In this document: in pieces, positions 55,723 through 64,000 of the stretch
Layout: each line of letters starts with the position of its first letter
Numbering within the stretch: position 1 is the first letter of the stretch
Assembly (NCBI GenBank): GCA_019637975.1
Contig: JAHBUR010000015.1
Span: forward strand, 30,542-94,541
Length of the DNA: 64,000 bases
Direction of reading: 5' to 3'
DNA from: Bacteroidota bacterium
GTDB lineage: Bacteria; Bacteroidota; Ignavibacteria; UBA10030; UBA6906
The notes under the pieces: model-generated
Told to the model about the DNA's origin: nothing
What the model saw: the letters and a program-made list of their open reading frames with translations, nothing else
The model's database searches: none
Position numbers and translations under genes: made by a program

Positions 55723-56964
55723 GTGAACATTTCCCTCCTTGCGCTTATTCTTGTTTTTCTCCTTATCGCCATCCGGCAAGTCGGCAATATCCGCGTTCAA
55801 ATCTGGCAGGCGATGTTGCTCGGCGCCGCCATTGTCGTTCTCACCGGCCAAATTTCTCCTCCGGGCTCGCTCAAAGCAATCAATATTGATGTGATGTTGT
55901 TCCTGTTCGGGATGTTTGTGATCGGGCAGGGACTGGAGGAAAGCGGCTATCTCTCTCGTCTTTCGTACAGATATTTCAAGCGGGCGAAATCGAGGGATGC
56001 GCTGCTGGTGATGATCCTGTTTGGTGCGGGCATTTCCTCCGCGCTTGTGATGAACGATACGCTCGCTATTATCGGCACGCCGGTCGTATTGGTGCTGTCG
56101 AGAAAACATCAAATGTCGCCGAAGCTGTTCTTGTTGGCATTGGCGTTTGGCGTTACCATCGGCAGCGTGATGAGCCCGATCGGCAACCCGCAGAATCTAT
56201 TGATTGCATTGAACGGAAATATCCCGAACCCGTTCGTGACGTTCCTGCGTTGGCTTCTTGTTCCGACTGTTCTCAATCTGTACCTGACATATCTCATCTT
56301 GAAAAAATTCTATCCGGATGATTTCCATGATGCGGAACTTGTACATTCACAAGAACCCATCAGGAATCATGAACTTGCCCACCTTTCACGCATTTCACTC
56401 CAGATTGTACTTCTTCTGGTTGTCGTGAAGATAGCCACGGCGGTTATTGCGTATCCAATCAATCTTCATCTCACGCATATTGCCCTGGCGGGATGTCTTC
56501 CCATTCTTGTTGGAAGCAGGAAGCGATGGCACATCATCAAACACATCGATTGGCATACGCTCGTGTTCTTTGCGGCGATGTTTGTACTGATGGAAAGCGC
56601 TTGGCGAAGCGGCTTCTTCCAATTCGTGATTCGGGAGATGCATGTCAACATTGCTTCGTTGGAGATGATTCTGGCGATAAGTGTAGTGCTCAGCCAGTTC
56701 GTCAGCAACGTGCCGCTTGTTGCGTTATATCAGCCGATGCTGACGCATGCAGGCGCCGGTCTTCCGGAACTCATGGCACTCGCAGCGGCGAGCACGATTG
56801 CGGGTAATCTCTTCATCCTGGGGGCAGCCAGCAACATCATCGTCATTCAGAATGCGGAGCGGAGGTCGAAAGAAACAATCACCTTCTGGGAGTTCACTCG
56901 AATCGGCATTCCGCTTACAGCGGTTAACATGCTCGTCTATTGGGCGTGGCTCCGATTCGTGTAA
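55723..56964 (+). CDS. SLC13/ArsB-like anion or Na+ antiporter-type permease
   Basis: A 413-residue polytopic membrane protein (about 10-12 helices) with ion-transporter-superfamily features: VMNDTLAIIGTPVVLVLS in the first half and VLSQFVSNVPLVALYQPM with ASNIIVIQNAE in the second. Those paired Asn-Asp/Asn-Val-Pro segments are typical of ArsB/NhaD/SLC13-like carriers. Start is GTG at 55723, 13 bases after the HD/PycTM gene. The substrate cannot be told from sequence. Confidence 0.82.
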   Translation: MNISLLALILVFLLIAIRQVGNIRVQIWQAMLLGAAIVVLTGQISPPGSLKAINIDVMLFLFGMFVIGQGLEESGYLSRLSYRYFKRAKSRDALLVMILFGAGISSALVMNDTLAIIGTPVVLVLSRKHQMSPKLFLLALAFGVTIGSVMSPIGNPQNLLIALNGNIPNPFVTFLRWLLVPTVLNLYLTYLILKKFYPDDFHDAELVHSQEPIRNHELAHLSRISLQIVLLLVVVKIATAVIAYPINLHLTHIALAGCLPILVGSRKRWHIIKHIDWHTLVFFAAMFVLMESAWRSGFFQFVIREMHVNIASLEMILAISVVLSQFVSNVPLVALYQPMLTHAGAGLPELMALAAASTIAGNLFILGAASNIIVIQNAERRSKETITFWEFTRIGIPLTAVNMLVYWAWLRFV

Positions 56965-57032
56965 TCACCGAAATGCCTTGACCTGCACCTTACTCTTCCG
57001 TAGCTTCTCTTTGAACAACGGAGATCAGCCCA

Positions 57033-57710
57033 ATGAGAATGTTGGTTGCGTTTCTTGTTGCAGTTCTGCTTCTGTCGGACCCGTTTGAAGCAGCGCGGGA
57101 GAAAATGGTGCGGACGCAGATTGCCGCACGTGATGTTGCCGATTCTGCGACTCTGCGCGCCATGCGAACGGTTCAACGTCACCTCTTTGTCCCCGAAACC
57201 CGGCGCGATGCGGCGTACGACGACAGACCTCTTCCGATCGGCTACGGCCAGACGATCTCCCAGCCGTATATCGTCGCGTATATGACGGAGTTGGTGAAAC
57301 CGCGACGCGGTCACCGCGTTCTCGAAATCGGCACCGGCTCCGGCTACCAGGCGGCTGTTCTTGCCGAAATAGTTGACAGCGTGTTCACGATCGAGATTAT
57401 CACCGAACTGGCAAAACCCGCCGCCGATCTGCTGAAGAACCTGAATTACAATAATGTCGTCGTTAAAAACGCCGACGGCTATTATGGCTGGAAGGAGAAG
57501 GGACCCTTCGACGCTATCGTCGTAACCGCGGCTGCCGAACATATCCCGCCTCCTCTTGTTGAACAACTGAAGGAGGGCGGGAAGATGATCATTCCCGTCG
57601 GGACCCCTTTTTTCGTGCAGACACTTACGCTTGTTGAGAAGAAGGGAAAGGAAGTGTCAACGAAAAGCCTCATCCCTGTTCGCTTCGTTCCCCTCACCAG
57701 AGGACAATAG
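57033..57710 (+). CDS. pcm: Protein-L-isoaspartate O-methyltransferase, apparently exported
   Basis: A 225-residue PCMT-family SAM methyltransferase that repairs isoaspartyl residues. Motifs are MVRTQIAARDV, RHLFVP, PIGYGQTISQPYIVAYMTE, SAM-binding VLEIGTGSGYQAAVLAE and the C-terminal VVTAAAEHIPPPLVEQLK. Cytoplasmic enzymes start near the MVRTQI segment, but here about 20 hydrophobic residues (MLVAFLVAVLLLSD) precede it, suggesting export or membrane anchoring. It ends 7 bases before the next start. Confidence 0.9.
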   Translation: MRMLVAFLVAVLLLSDPFEAAREKMVRTQIAARDVADSATLRAMRTVQRHLFVPETRRDAAYDDRPLPIGYGQTISQPYIVAYMTELVKPRRGHRVLEIGTGSGYQAAVLAEIVDSVFTIEIITELAKPAADLLKNLNYNNVVVKNADGYYGWKEKGPFDAIVVTAAAEHIPPPLVEQLKEGGKMIIPVGTPFFVQTLTLVEKKGKEVSTKSLIPVRFVPLTRGQ

Positions 57711-57717
57711 TGGCAAC

Positions 57718-60093
57718 ATGACGGCCCGACTCATCATTGCCGTTGGCCTCCTCTCCGCCGCACTTATTGCCTTCCAGCTTGTGTTGATGCAACTGCTCTC
57801 GATTGTGCAATGGCATCACTTTGCCTACATGGTGATCTCTGTTGCACTTCTTGGCTTTGGCGCGAGCGGGACGTTCCTCGCGTTGACGCGTGAATGGATT
57901 GTGAAACGAGCCGAATCTGCAATACCGCTGTTGATGATGCTCTGTGGAGCAGCAATAGCCGGAGTTGTTGCAATATCCCAAAGCGAGAGTGTCCGGTTCG
58001 ACTCGTATCTGCTGTTTGTTGAGAGGGGGCAAATCGGAAGATTGTTGCTTACCTACTTTGTCTTCTTTCTGCCGTTCTTCTTCGGTGCTCTTGCCATTGG
58101 AATTGTGTTTATCAGAAACGTCGATCAGATTGGGAAGTTCTACGCGTCGAATCTGTTGGGATCGGGTCTCGGCGGACTCTTGGCCGTTGTATTGCTCTGG
58201 ATGTTTGCCCTGCAAAAACTTCCTGCAGTTCTTGGTCTACTTCCGGTTCTCTCCGGCTTGTTGATTGTTTCTGCACAGAATAGAAGGGTAACCCTTGTTG
58301 TGGGTGCGGCAGCGCTTGCGCTCTCCGCATCCCTATTCTTTTCACCATCCCAACTGCAACTCTCCGATTACAAGTCGCTGAAGAGAACGCTCAACCTCCC
58401 TGATGCAGAGATTGTTTTTGAACGAAGCAGCCCGTACGGACTTGTACAGATCGTGTCGTCTCCGGCATTACGGTATGCGCCGGGTCTCAGTCTTGCGTAT
58501 CGAGGTCCGCTTGCCAATCGGGACGTTGTGTTTAACAATGCGGACTGGTTCGGCCCTGTGTTTGTAGCTCAGAGACACGACACAACACAAGTGCTTCGCT
58601 ACATGTCGTTTGCACTTCCCTACGCAATGCAACAACGCGACCGGGTTCTTATTCTGCAAGCTAAAACCGGAATGTTTGTTGCACAGGCCCTTGAGCAACA
58701 CGCAAGTGAAATTGTTGCAGTTGAGGCTCATGACGTCGTCGTTTCAGCTCTCAAGCGGGAACTCGCCTCCTCTACCGATTCCCCATTTTTCCACCCGGAC
58801 GTCTCGGTTCATACAGTTGACCCGCGAACGTTTCTGCAATCCGATACAGCAAGATACGACCTTATCGTTTTGCCGACACTTGATGCCTTCGGCGGAACAA
58901 GCGGAGTCTATGCACTGCAAGAGCAATATCTCCTGACAAAACAGGCATTTCGGGAGATGTGGGGTAAACTCTCTGCGACTGGAGTTCTCGCGATTTCTTC
59001 GTGGATGGACTATCCGGTAAGGAACCCGCTGAGGGCTCTTGCGACGCTTGTGGAAACACTCGAGGACGAGGGCGTCGCACAGCCGCATCAACATCTTGCC
59101 GCCGTACGAAGCTGGGGGATGATAACATTCGCGATGAAGCGCTCGCCCTTTTCGGAGCAAGACGTACAAAATATTCGCGAGTACTGCACGTTGATGATGT
59201 TTGATCCTGTTCTGCTGCCGGCCATGGCTGGGTCTGAACGGAACCGCTTCAACATCCTGCAGGATACGAGCTTCTTTTCTCTCGTGGACGGCATCGTTTC
59301 GGATAAGCGGAAGGCGATATATTCAGACTACGGTTTCAATCTCACTCCCCCGACCGATGACAGGCCCTACTTCTCGCAGTTTTTGAAATGGAAGACTCTT
59401 CCCCGGATGAGAGAATTGTTTGGGGAGCATGCCTTTCCTTTTCTGGAACTCGGGTCGCTCATCATTGCCGTGACGCTGGTTCAGATCGTTATTGTCGCTG
59501 TTCTGCTGATTCTTCTTCCTCTTCTTAAGAAGAAGATGATAGACGCGGGAAGGTGGAGAGTGGTTCTTTTGTTCGGCGGATTGGGGTTGGGATATATGTT
59601 TGTTGAGATGGTATTGATTCAGCGGTTCGTGCTGTTCCTCGGGCATCCGATTTATGCAACTGCGGCGGTTATTGGCGCAATGCTCGTGTGTTCGGGAATG
59701 GGAAGTTGGGTTTCGTCGCGACTTCCCCCGTCGTCATTGAAAACAATCGGGCTGATTGTCGCGCTGTCAATTCTTGTGTACGCGGTGAGCATCACTCCAA
59801 TACTCCATTCCTTCATGTCACTTCCTCTCTGGCTGAAATTCGTGTTGACTTTTCTCCTGATTGCCCCGCCGGCCTTCGTCATGGGTATCCCTTTTCCACT
59901 CGGGCTCCGGTTGGTGAGTCAGCACGAGAGTGTCGTTCCGTGGGCCTGGGGAATCAACGGGTGCATGTCAGTTATTGCAGCCCCGCTTGCAATTCTCCTT
60001 GCTGTTGAATTCGGCTTCTCAGTGGTGATGATAAGCGCGGCTGCCTGCTACATTTTGGTTTTTGCCGCCGTCAAACTGCCGCAATTCAGCTAA
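57718..60093 (+). CDS. Membrane spermidine-synthase-like methyltransferase-fold protein
   Basis: A 791-residue protein. N-terminal seven or so helices (GLLSAALIAFQLVLMQLLS, VISVALLGFGASGTFLAL and others) precede a spermidine-synthase-like Rossmann domain (about 260-550: VLILQAKTGMFVAQAL, IVAVEAHDVVVSALK, YDLIVLPTLDAFGG) and a second helical block (LGLGYMFVEMVLIQRFVLFLGHP). Such proteins are common and uncharacterised. The usual catalytic Asp of spermidine synthase is not clear, so polyamine synthesis is not assumed. The start at 57718 is chosen because it begins the first helix; the frame is open back to 57631. Its stop overlaps that of the convergent acyl-CoA ligase. Confidence 0.8.
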   Translation: MTARLIIAVGLLSAALIAFQLVLMQLLSIVQWHHFAYMVISVALLGFGASGTFLALTREWIVKRAESAIPLLMMLCGAAIAGVVAISQSESVRFDSYLLFVERGQIGRLLLTYFVFFLPFFFGALAIGIVFIRNVDQIGKFYASNLLGSGLGGLLAVVLLWMFALQKLPAVLGLLPVLSGLLIVSAQNRRVTLVVGAAALALSASLFFSPSQLQLSDYKSLKRTLNLPDAEIVFERSSPYGLVQIVSSPALRYAPGLSLAYRGPLANRDVVFNNADWFGPVFVAQRHDTTQVLRYMSFALPYAMQQRDRVLILQAKTGMFVAQALEQHASEIVAVEAHDVVVSALKRELASSTDSPFFHPDVSVHTVDPRTFLQSDTARYDLIVLPTLDAFGGTSGVYALQEQYLLTKQAFREMWGKLSATGVLAISSWMDYPVRNPLRALATLVETLEDEGVAQPHQHLAAVRSWGMITFAMKRSPFSEQDVQNIREYCTLMMFDPVLLPAMAGSERNRFNILQDTSFFSLVDGIVSDKRKAIYSDYGFNLTPPTDDRPYFSQFLKWKTLPRMRELFGEHAFPFLELGSLIIAVTLVQIVIVAVLLILLPLLKKKMIDAGRWRVVLLFGGLGLGYMFVEMVLIQRFVLFLGHPIYATAAVIGAMLVCSGMGSWVSSRLPPSSLKTIGLIVALSILVYAVSITPILHSFMSLPLWLKFVLTFLLIAPPAFVMGIPFPLGLRLVSQHESVVPWAWGINGCMSVIAAPLAILLAVEFGFSVVMISAAACYILVFAAVKLPQFS

Positions 60094-61823
60094 CGGACGG
60101 AATCCTCCTGCTGCAATAAGTACCGTTTAATCTTCTGTGTGGTTGTTTTCTCGAACTCCTTGTCCCTCACCTTCACCTTCTTGATTTGCTGGTGGCCGAG
60201 AAGATGCTTGTTGAGCGCCCGGATTTCATCGTTGAGAATTTTTTCGATCAACTCCGTTGTTACTTCAATCTTGTTCTTCTGCGCATACTCAATGAATGTT
60301 TCTGCATGAGGCACAATCATCACGCGGATTTCCTCATCGTTCTTCTCATCCTTCCCGCCGTAAATCACCGACTCAAGAACGAACGGTATCCTGTTTACTT
60401 TATCTTCAAGTTCTTCGGGATAGACATTCTCGCCGTTGCGTGCGACGATGACATTCTTTTTTCTTCCATTAATATGCAGGAATCCATCCTTGTCTATGAA
60501 ACCGATGTCGCCGGTGTAGAACCAGCCGTCGTGCATCACTTCGGCTGTGGCGGCCTCGTTCTTGTAGTAACCGGGCATGACGGAGGGGCCTCTCGCGATG
60601 ATTTCGCCGTGGCCGCTTGAGTCGGGATTTGCAATCTTCAGTTGCACGCTCGGGAGAGGAACTCCGGCAGCCTCGTCTTTGAAATTGAATTCACGGTTTA
60701 CCGTAAGAATGGGGGAGGTTTCCGTAAGTCCGTATCCCTGAATGATCTTGATGCCGAATGAGCGCAATCCCTTCGATACCTGCGGATCGGGTGCCGCGCC
60801 GCCAGCGATGAACAAGCGTATTGCCCCGCCGAATTTTTCGTGGATTTCTGAGAAAATCTTTCTCCGCACCTTTTCCGCACCGAATGCTTCCAACCATGCG
60901 GCAATCGTTTTCATCGGCGGGACGATTGCCTTCTTGAAGCCTTTCTCCTGAATCCCCACCATAATGCGGCGGTACATCTTGTCGTACATCAGCGGAACGC
61001 CGAGGAAGATGGTCGGACTTGCTTTCTGCATATCTTCCACAATCGTCTTCAGGCTGCGCGAGTAGTACACGGATGCTCCGGCGTACACCGGGCACAGGAA
61101 GCCGCAGGTTCCTTCGTATGTGTGATGCATGGGAAGAACGGAAAGAAAGCGATCATCCTGTTCAATTCTGATCATCTGCCGCATATCCATCAGGTTGGTG
61201 CAGAGGTTCCGGTGCGTCATCATTACGCCTTTTGCACGTCCCATCGAGCCGGAGGTGAACACGATAACACACACCTCGTCAGGATTCGGCGTCGCAAACT
61301 GCGCCTTCTTTGCATCATGTTTCGCTTTCGCCATCAGCTCCATCATTGAATGCACACCGTTCTCTTTTCTTGCAAGATCCATATCAACAAGATGTTTGAG
61401 GGCCTTCACGGAGTGCTTGAACTCGATAAACATGTCGCGAAACGGTTCGGAGAACACGGCCGCTTTCGAATCCGAAACGTGAAGGATGTTGACGATGTCG
61501 TTCTCTTTGAGATTTTTGTCAATCGGCACGGCAACGAAGTTGAACGTGACACACGCGAGATGAGTAATTGCCCACTGTACTCTGTTCTCGCCGATAAAGG
61601 CGACGTGATCACGCTCCTTCAGGCCGAGCTGCTTCAGCGCGGTGCCGAATGTAAGAACATGCTCTTTCAACTCGTGATAGGTGACGCGGGGGATTGGTGT
61701 CGGATTGAGATCCTGCAATGCGAGATTGTTGGCATACTTGCGGGCCGAATTCGCGAGCATATCGGGGATGGTCGAGATCGGATCGACCTCGTAGTACGGG
61801 TAATCGTTATTGATCGTTTTCAT
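60090..61823 (-). CDS. Long-chain fatty-acid-CoA ligase (AMP-binding)
   Basis: A 577-residue adenylate-forming enzyme that activates fatty acids. The ATG at 61823 (MKTINNDYPYYEVD) is a typical FadD/LC-FACS N-terminus; the long frame to 62159 is antisense to the permease. AMP-binding motifs are VFTSGSMGRAKGVMMTH, GYGLTETSP, GWFYTGDIG and GRKKNVIVARNGENVYP. The conserved Lys of the C-terminal domain lies near the end (TTTQKIKRYL). The gene is 20 bases downstream of the permease gene. Confidence 0.92.
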   Translation of the reverse strand: MKTINNDYPYYEVDPISTIPDMLANSARKYANNLALQDLNPTPIPRVTYHELKEHVLTFGTALKQLGLKERDHVAFIGENRVQWAITHLACVTFNFVAVPIDKNLKENDIVNILHVSDSKAAVFSEPFRDMFIEFKHSVKALKHLVDMDLARKENGVHSMMELMAKAKHDAKKAQFATPNPDEVCVIVFTSGSMGRAKGVMMTHRNLCTNLMDMRQMIRIEQDDRFLSVLPMHHTYEGTCGFLCPVYAGASVYYSRSLKTIVEDMQKASPTIFLGVPLMYDKMYRRIMVGIQEKGFKKAIVPPMKTIAAWLEAFGAEKVRRKIFSEIHEKFGGAIRLFIAGGAAPDPQVSKGLRSFGIKIIQGYGLTETSPILTVNREFNFKDEAAGVPLPSVQLKIANPDSSGHGEIIARGPSVMPGYYKNEAATAEVMHDGWFYTGDIGFIDKDGFLHINGRKKNVIVARNGENVYPEELEDKVNRIPFVLESVIYGGKDEKNDEEIRVMIVPHAETFIEYAQKNKIEVTTELIEKILNDEIRALNKHLLGHQQIKKVKVRDKEFEKTTTQKIKRYLLQQEDSVR

Positions 61824-61843
61824 GGTCGTTAGGGGATTATGGT

Positions 61844-63163
61844 TTAAGCGGCGGAAGAGTTCTGTCTCCTCCAAAAATAGTACACAGGAATTCCCAAAGC
61901 AAGAAACCCGAGTCCGGCAATCGCCTGTTCGGGCTTCTCGATGAATGTATTGAAGACAAACCACGCTGCGAGAGCAATGAAGAAGAGCGGAGTCACAGGA
62001 TAGCCGAATGTTCTGTACGGACGCTCGGCGTTCGGGCGGGTTCTTCTGAAGATAAATACACTCGCAGCGGCAAGTCCGAAAAAAATCCAATCGGTGAACA
62101 CAACGTACGAAATCAGCTCGTTGAACGTTCCCCAGAACAAAATCAGGATCGCCGCCCAAATGGACTGGATGAGGATGGCAACGGCCGGCGTCTGATAGCG
62201 GGGATGAACCTCGGCAACCTTTTTGAAGAACACGCCGTCGTTTGCCATCGCAAAATAAATACGCGGAGCGGTCAGCGTGTAGATGCCCGCGGTGCCGAAC
62301 GTGGAAATAAAAATGGCGATGGCAATGATACCTGCGCCCTCGGGACCGAGCACCTTGCCGATGGCATCCGCGGCAACCCTCTCGGAGCTGCCGATGGCAT
62401 CGATGGGAAGAAGAAACATATAAGCAACGTTCGTCAGCAGATAGATCACCGTTACTGTCAACGCACCGACGACCATCGCAAACGGTACCGTCCGCTTCGG
62501 GTCTTTTGCCTCCGCAGCGGCAAACGAGGCATGCTGCCAGCCTCCGTACGACCAGAGCACGCCGACCATCGCAACAGCAAGCGCGCTACCGAGTCCGTTC
62601 GTGAAGGATCCGATCGATGCCGAAAAATCCGTCGTGCTTGACGAACCCCAGCCGAGTCCGACGATAATAAGGAGAAGAATCCCAGCCATTTTCAGCAACG
62701 TGAAGATATCGGAGAAAATGCCGCCGACTTTCACCCCCAGCACATTCACTATTGTAACGATGGCGAGCCCGCAGATGGCGGCAACTTTGAGCTGCATCGG
62801 GTCGAGCGGCACGAAGTAGCCGAAGTAGGTGGCGAACGCGATGCTGAGCGCCGCCACGCCGCCGGTGTTCACTACCAGCAAATATGCCCAGCCGTAGAGA
62901 AACCCGAAAATTCCGCCGTATGCTTCGGAGAGATAGACGTACACACCTCCTGCGCCGGGCATCAATCCGCCCAACTCGGCAAACGTAAGCGCGCCCGCCA
63001 CAGCCATCAATCCGCCGACGACCCACACAGCGAGGATGAGCCACGGTGTTTGCAGTTCATGCGCAATCAGGGAGGGCGTCAGGAAAATGCCCGACCCGAT
63101 CGTCGAGCCGATGGCGATCATCGTCAGATCGAAACGCGTGAGTGCTTGTTTGAGCTGAGGCAT
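61844..63163 (-). CDS. APC-family amino acid permease
   Basis: A 439-residue inner-membrane protein with 12 hydrophobic segments. APC signature segments are MIAIGSTIGSGIFLTPSLIA (TM1), GALTFAELGGLMPGAGGVYVYL (TM2), GGWQHASFAAAEAKDPKRTVPFA and TLTAPRIYFAMANDGVFF. It is probably an amino acid/H+ symporter or exchanger. Specificity is unknown. It is likely co-transcribed with the acyl-CoA ligase. Confidence 0.92.
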   Translation of the reverse strand: MPQLKQALTRFDLTMIAIGSTIGSGIFLTPSLIAHELQTPWLILAVWVVGGLMAVAGALTFAELGGLMPGAGGVYVYLSEAYGGIFGFLYGWAYLLVVNTGGVAALSIAFATYFGYFVPLDPMQLKVAAICGLAIVTIVNVLGVKVGGIFSDIFTLLKMAGILLLIIVGLGWGSSSTTDFSASIGSFTNGLGSALAVAMVGVLWSYGGWQHASFAAAEAKDPKRTVPFAMVVGALTVTVIYLLTNVAYMFLLPIDAIGSSERVAADAIGKVLGPEGAGIIAIAIFISTFGTAGIYTLTAPRIYFAMANDGVFFKKVAEVHPRYQTPAVAILIQSIWAAILILFWGTFNELISYVVFTDWIFFGLAAASVFIFRRTRPNAERPYRTFGYPVTPLFFIALAAWFVFNTFIEKPEQAIAGLGFLALGIPVYYFWRRQNSSAA

Positions 63164-63172
63164 GAATGGGCT

Positions 63173-63196
63173 GGGGATTGGGGATTACGGATTACG
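63173..63196. repeat. Three 7-bp tandem units
   Basis: ggggatt, ggggatt, acggatt, then acgc. This lies just upstream of the permease start, in the gap to the small zinc-binding gene. Confidence 0.6.
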
Positions 63197-63234
63197 CATG
63201 GCTGAGAGCAGATTGCCGACAGCCGATCGCTACA

Positions 63235-63435
63235 CTAATCTTGGTGATCCGCCGGCTTCATGTTTTCCGCGCCGGGGATTTTGCCGGTGAGCATCTGCGG
63301 ATTATGAATGAGAACGGGGAGATGCTGCGGACAAATCCAGAGCGTGGTGCTGAGATACGCCAGCGAAATCAGCGGCACTTCTGTTTGCGGCCTGTCGCAG
63401 GCGGCACACACGGGGACTCTTGTTGATGCTGTCAT
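63235..63435 (-). CDS. Small zinc-binding-like protein
   Basis: A 66-residue protein with CAAC near residues 10-13 and CPQHLPVLIHNP near 35-46. The two Cys pairs or Cys/His sites could bind zinc. The dense, non-repetitive sequence and the ATG at 63435 suggest a real gene. No family name is given. It lies upstream of the permease on the same strand. Confidence 0.65.
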   Translation of the reverse strand: MTASTRVPVCAACDRPQTEVPLISLAYLSTTLWICPQHLPVLIHNPQMLTGKIPGAENMKPADHQD

Positions 63436-63564
63436 GATGCTTGAGAGAGTGTGAGGGTGTGAACTTTATGAATTGGAGCGGGATACCTCGACTGAAGCGT
63501 CGGGGCAGGCGGGAATCTACGCCGGAGGCGCATTCGCCCTTGGCAGAGAACCCGTCCCTTGCTG

Positions 63565-63635
63565 AGCGGGATACGGGAATCGAACCCGTTTTTCAAGCTT
63601 GGGAAGCTCGCGTTGAACCAATCAACTAATCCCGC
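63565..63635 (-). tRNA. tRNA-Gly (anticodon CCC)
   Basis: On the minus strand acceptor GCGGGAT / ATCCCGC, anticodon loop TTCCCAA on CGAGC/GCTTG, T arm ACGGGTTCGATTCCCGT. The length is 71 bases. The D arm is short but acceptable. Confidence 0.9.
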
Positions 63636-63713
63636 GTGCCGGCATTCTACAGTTGTTTGCCCGCCGTGTTTTACGTCCTGGCGGGAACTACTGCCGCATG
63701 ATCAACTACAAGT

Positions 63714-63905
63714 TCATTTTACGACAAATCTCTCTTTATAGCAATATGCAGAACGGGCTTGATTCGGTACGGGAATGGAGCTAATAATTGGGTTGTTGAC
63801 CTCCAGCTTGGTTGGCACTTCCTTGTTAATGAAGAGATCTGGAATTAATGATAGGAAAACCTCTTCAACGAGGCGTGACTGATTTCTGATATTTGATTTC
63901 CCCAA
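63714..63905 (-). pseudogene. Short open frame, possible gene remnant
   Basis: A 63-residue frame on the minus strand with no ribosome site and a stop codon directly before its TTG start. Its sequence (VEEVFLSLIPDLFINKEV, SIPVPNQARSAYCYKERF) looks protein-like but no family is recognised. With the fragment to its right in another frame it may be a frameshifted gene. The surrounding DNA is AT-richer than the rest of the window. Confidence 0.3.
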
Positions 63906-64000
63906 TCATCGTATCGAATCGGGTCAATCGCCAATCCAATAATCTTGCGCCAGACTTATGCAAACCAAGAAAATGACCCTCATGCGATAGTATCAGATGA
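63865..64000 (-). CDS. Partial C-terminal fragment of an unknown protein
   Basis: A minus-strand frame runs in from beyond 64000 and ends TGA at 63865-63867. Its last 44 residues include HEGHFLGLHKSGARLLDW and RFDTMIGEIKYQ. No family is assigned. It overlaps the short frame at 63714-63905, so a frameshift between them is possible. Confidence 0.35.
   Translation of the reverse strand, partial: HLILSHEGHFLGLHKSGARLLDWRLTRFDTMIGEIKYQKSVTPR

Noticed and set aside
54925..56112. Long minus-strand frame of 395 codons
   Set aside because: It is antisense to the HD/PycTM and permease genes and has a charged, low-complexity shadow composition.
63441..63629. Plus-strand open frame ending in tRNA-Gly
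   Set aside because: The second half is the antisense of the tRNA gene.

Overview
The window looks like a chromosome segment of a moderately GC-rich Gram-negative bacterium of the Bacteroidota/Ignavibacteria side of the FCB group. Five large secreted proteins (ends at 5993, 8623, 26115, 38866 and 42005) finish in the Asn-Tyr-Pro-Asn-Pro-Phe-Asn type C-terminal domain used for type IX secretion (T9SS) and common in Ignavibacteria and relatives. Several upstream regions carry TTG-N19-21-TAnnTTTG-like promoters typical of Bacteroidota. Lipoproteins, RND efflux, Ku and an outer-membrane barrel fit this. The genus cannot be read from the sequence, and no T9SS machinery gene lies in the window.

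Region 1 (1-5780) looks like one end of an integrated element. It holds a YdjM-like membrane hydrolase fused to an HlyD-like domain, a RadA-like ATPase without the Lon-type domain, a membrane-anchored AAA-type ATPase, a small charged protein, and a large serine recombinase whose reading frame ends inside a tRNA-Leu gene. Region 2 (5781-15032) is mostly on the minus strand: two T9SS cargo proteins, tRNA-Pro, and a tightly overlapping cluster (HAD hydrolase, acpS, sensor kinase, coiled-coil lipoprotein) followed by a MerR regulator and preceded by three unknown proteins. Region 3 (15203-21540) has a two-component pair (kinase with a CxxCH haem-type motif plus sigma-54 response regulator), a cytoplasmic-looking trypsin-like protease with a small partner, a lipoprotein, a TPR protein and Ku.

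Region 4 (21778-38442) holds a coiled-coil exported protein, a TPR lipoprotein, a T9SS protein, an AbgT transporter and an RND pump with its adaptor. Next come a gluzincin protease with an unusual Cys-rich/hydrophobic/basic C-terminal tail, overlapping a divergent Lgt-like acyltransferase, then a lipoprotein phosphatase, a glycerophosphodiesterase and a TPR protein. A strong long inverted repeat lies at 36323-36396.

Region 5 (38668-51683) contains tRNA-Val and then a minus-strand locus that I read as a poly-gamma-glutamate (PGA) synthesis and surface system: pgsB, pgsC, pgsW, an exported two-repeat protein, an outer-membrane barrel, an LVIVD lipoprotein, a C25 (gingipain-like) T9SS protein with the catalytic His replaced by Glu, and a T9SS protein containing a CapA domain. 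Synthesis at the inner membrane, an outer-membrane exit and surface-attached processing proteins would fit together as one Gram-negative PGA pathway. A nested inverted-repeat element precedes the locus, and a diverged copy lies about 1.8 kb away at 53638-53699.

Region 6 (51928-64000) has a DUF1624-type acyltransferase, a small exported zinc-finger-like protein, a HAD phosphatase, an HD-domain/PycTM (Pycsar-effector-like) fusion, an anion permease, an exported PCMT, a spermidine-synthase-like membrane protein, a long-chain acyl-CoA ligase, an APC amino acid permease, a small zinc-binding protein, tRNA-Gly and an AT-richer right edge with gene fragments.
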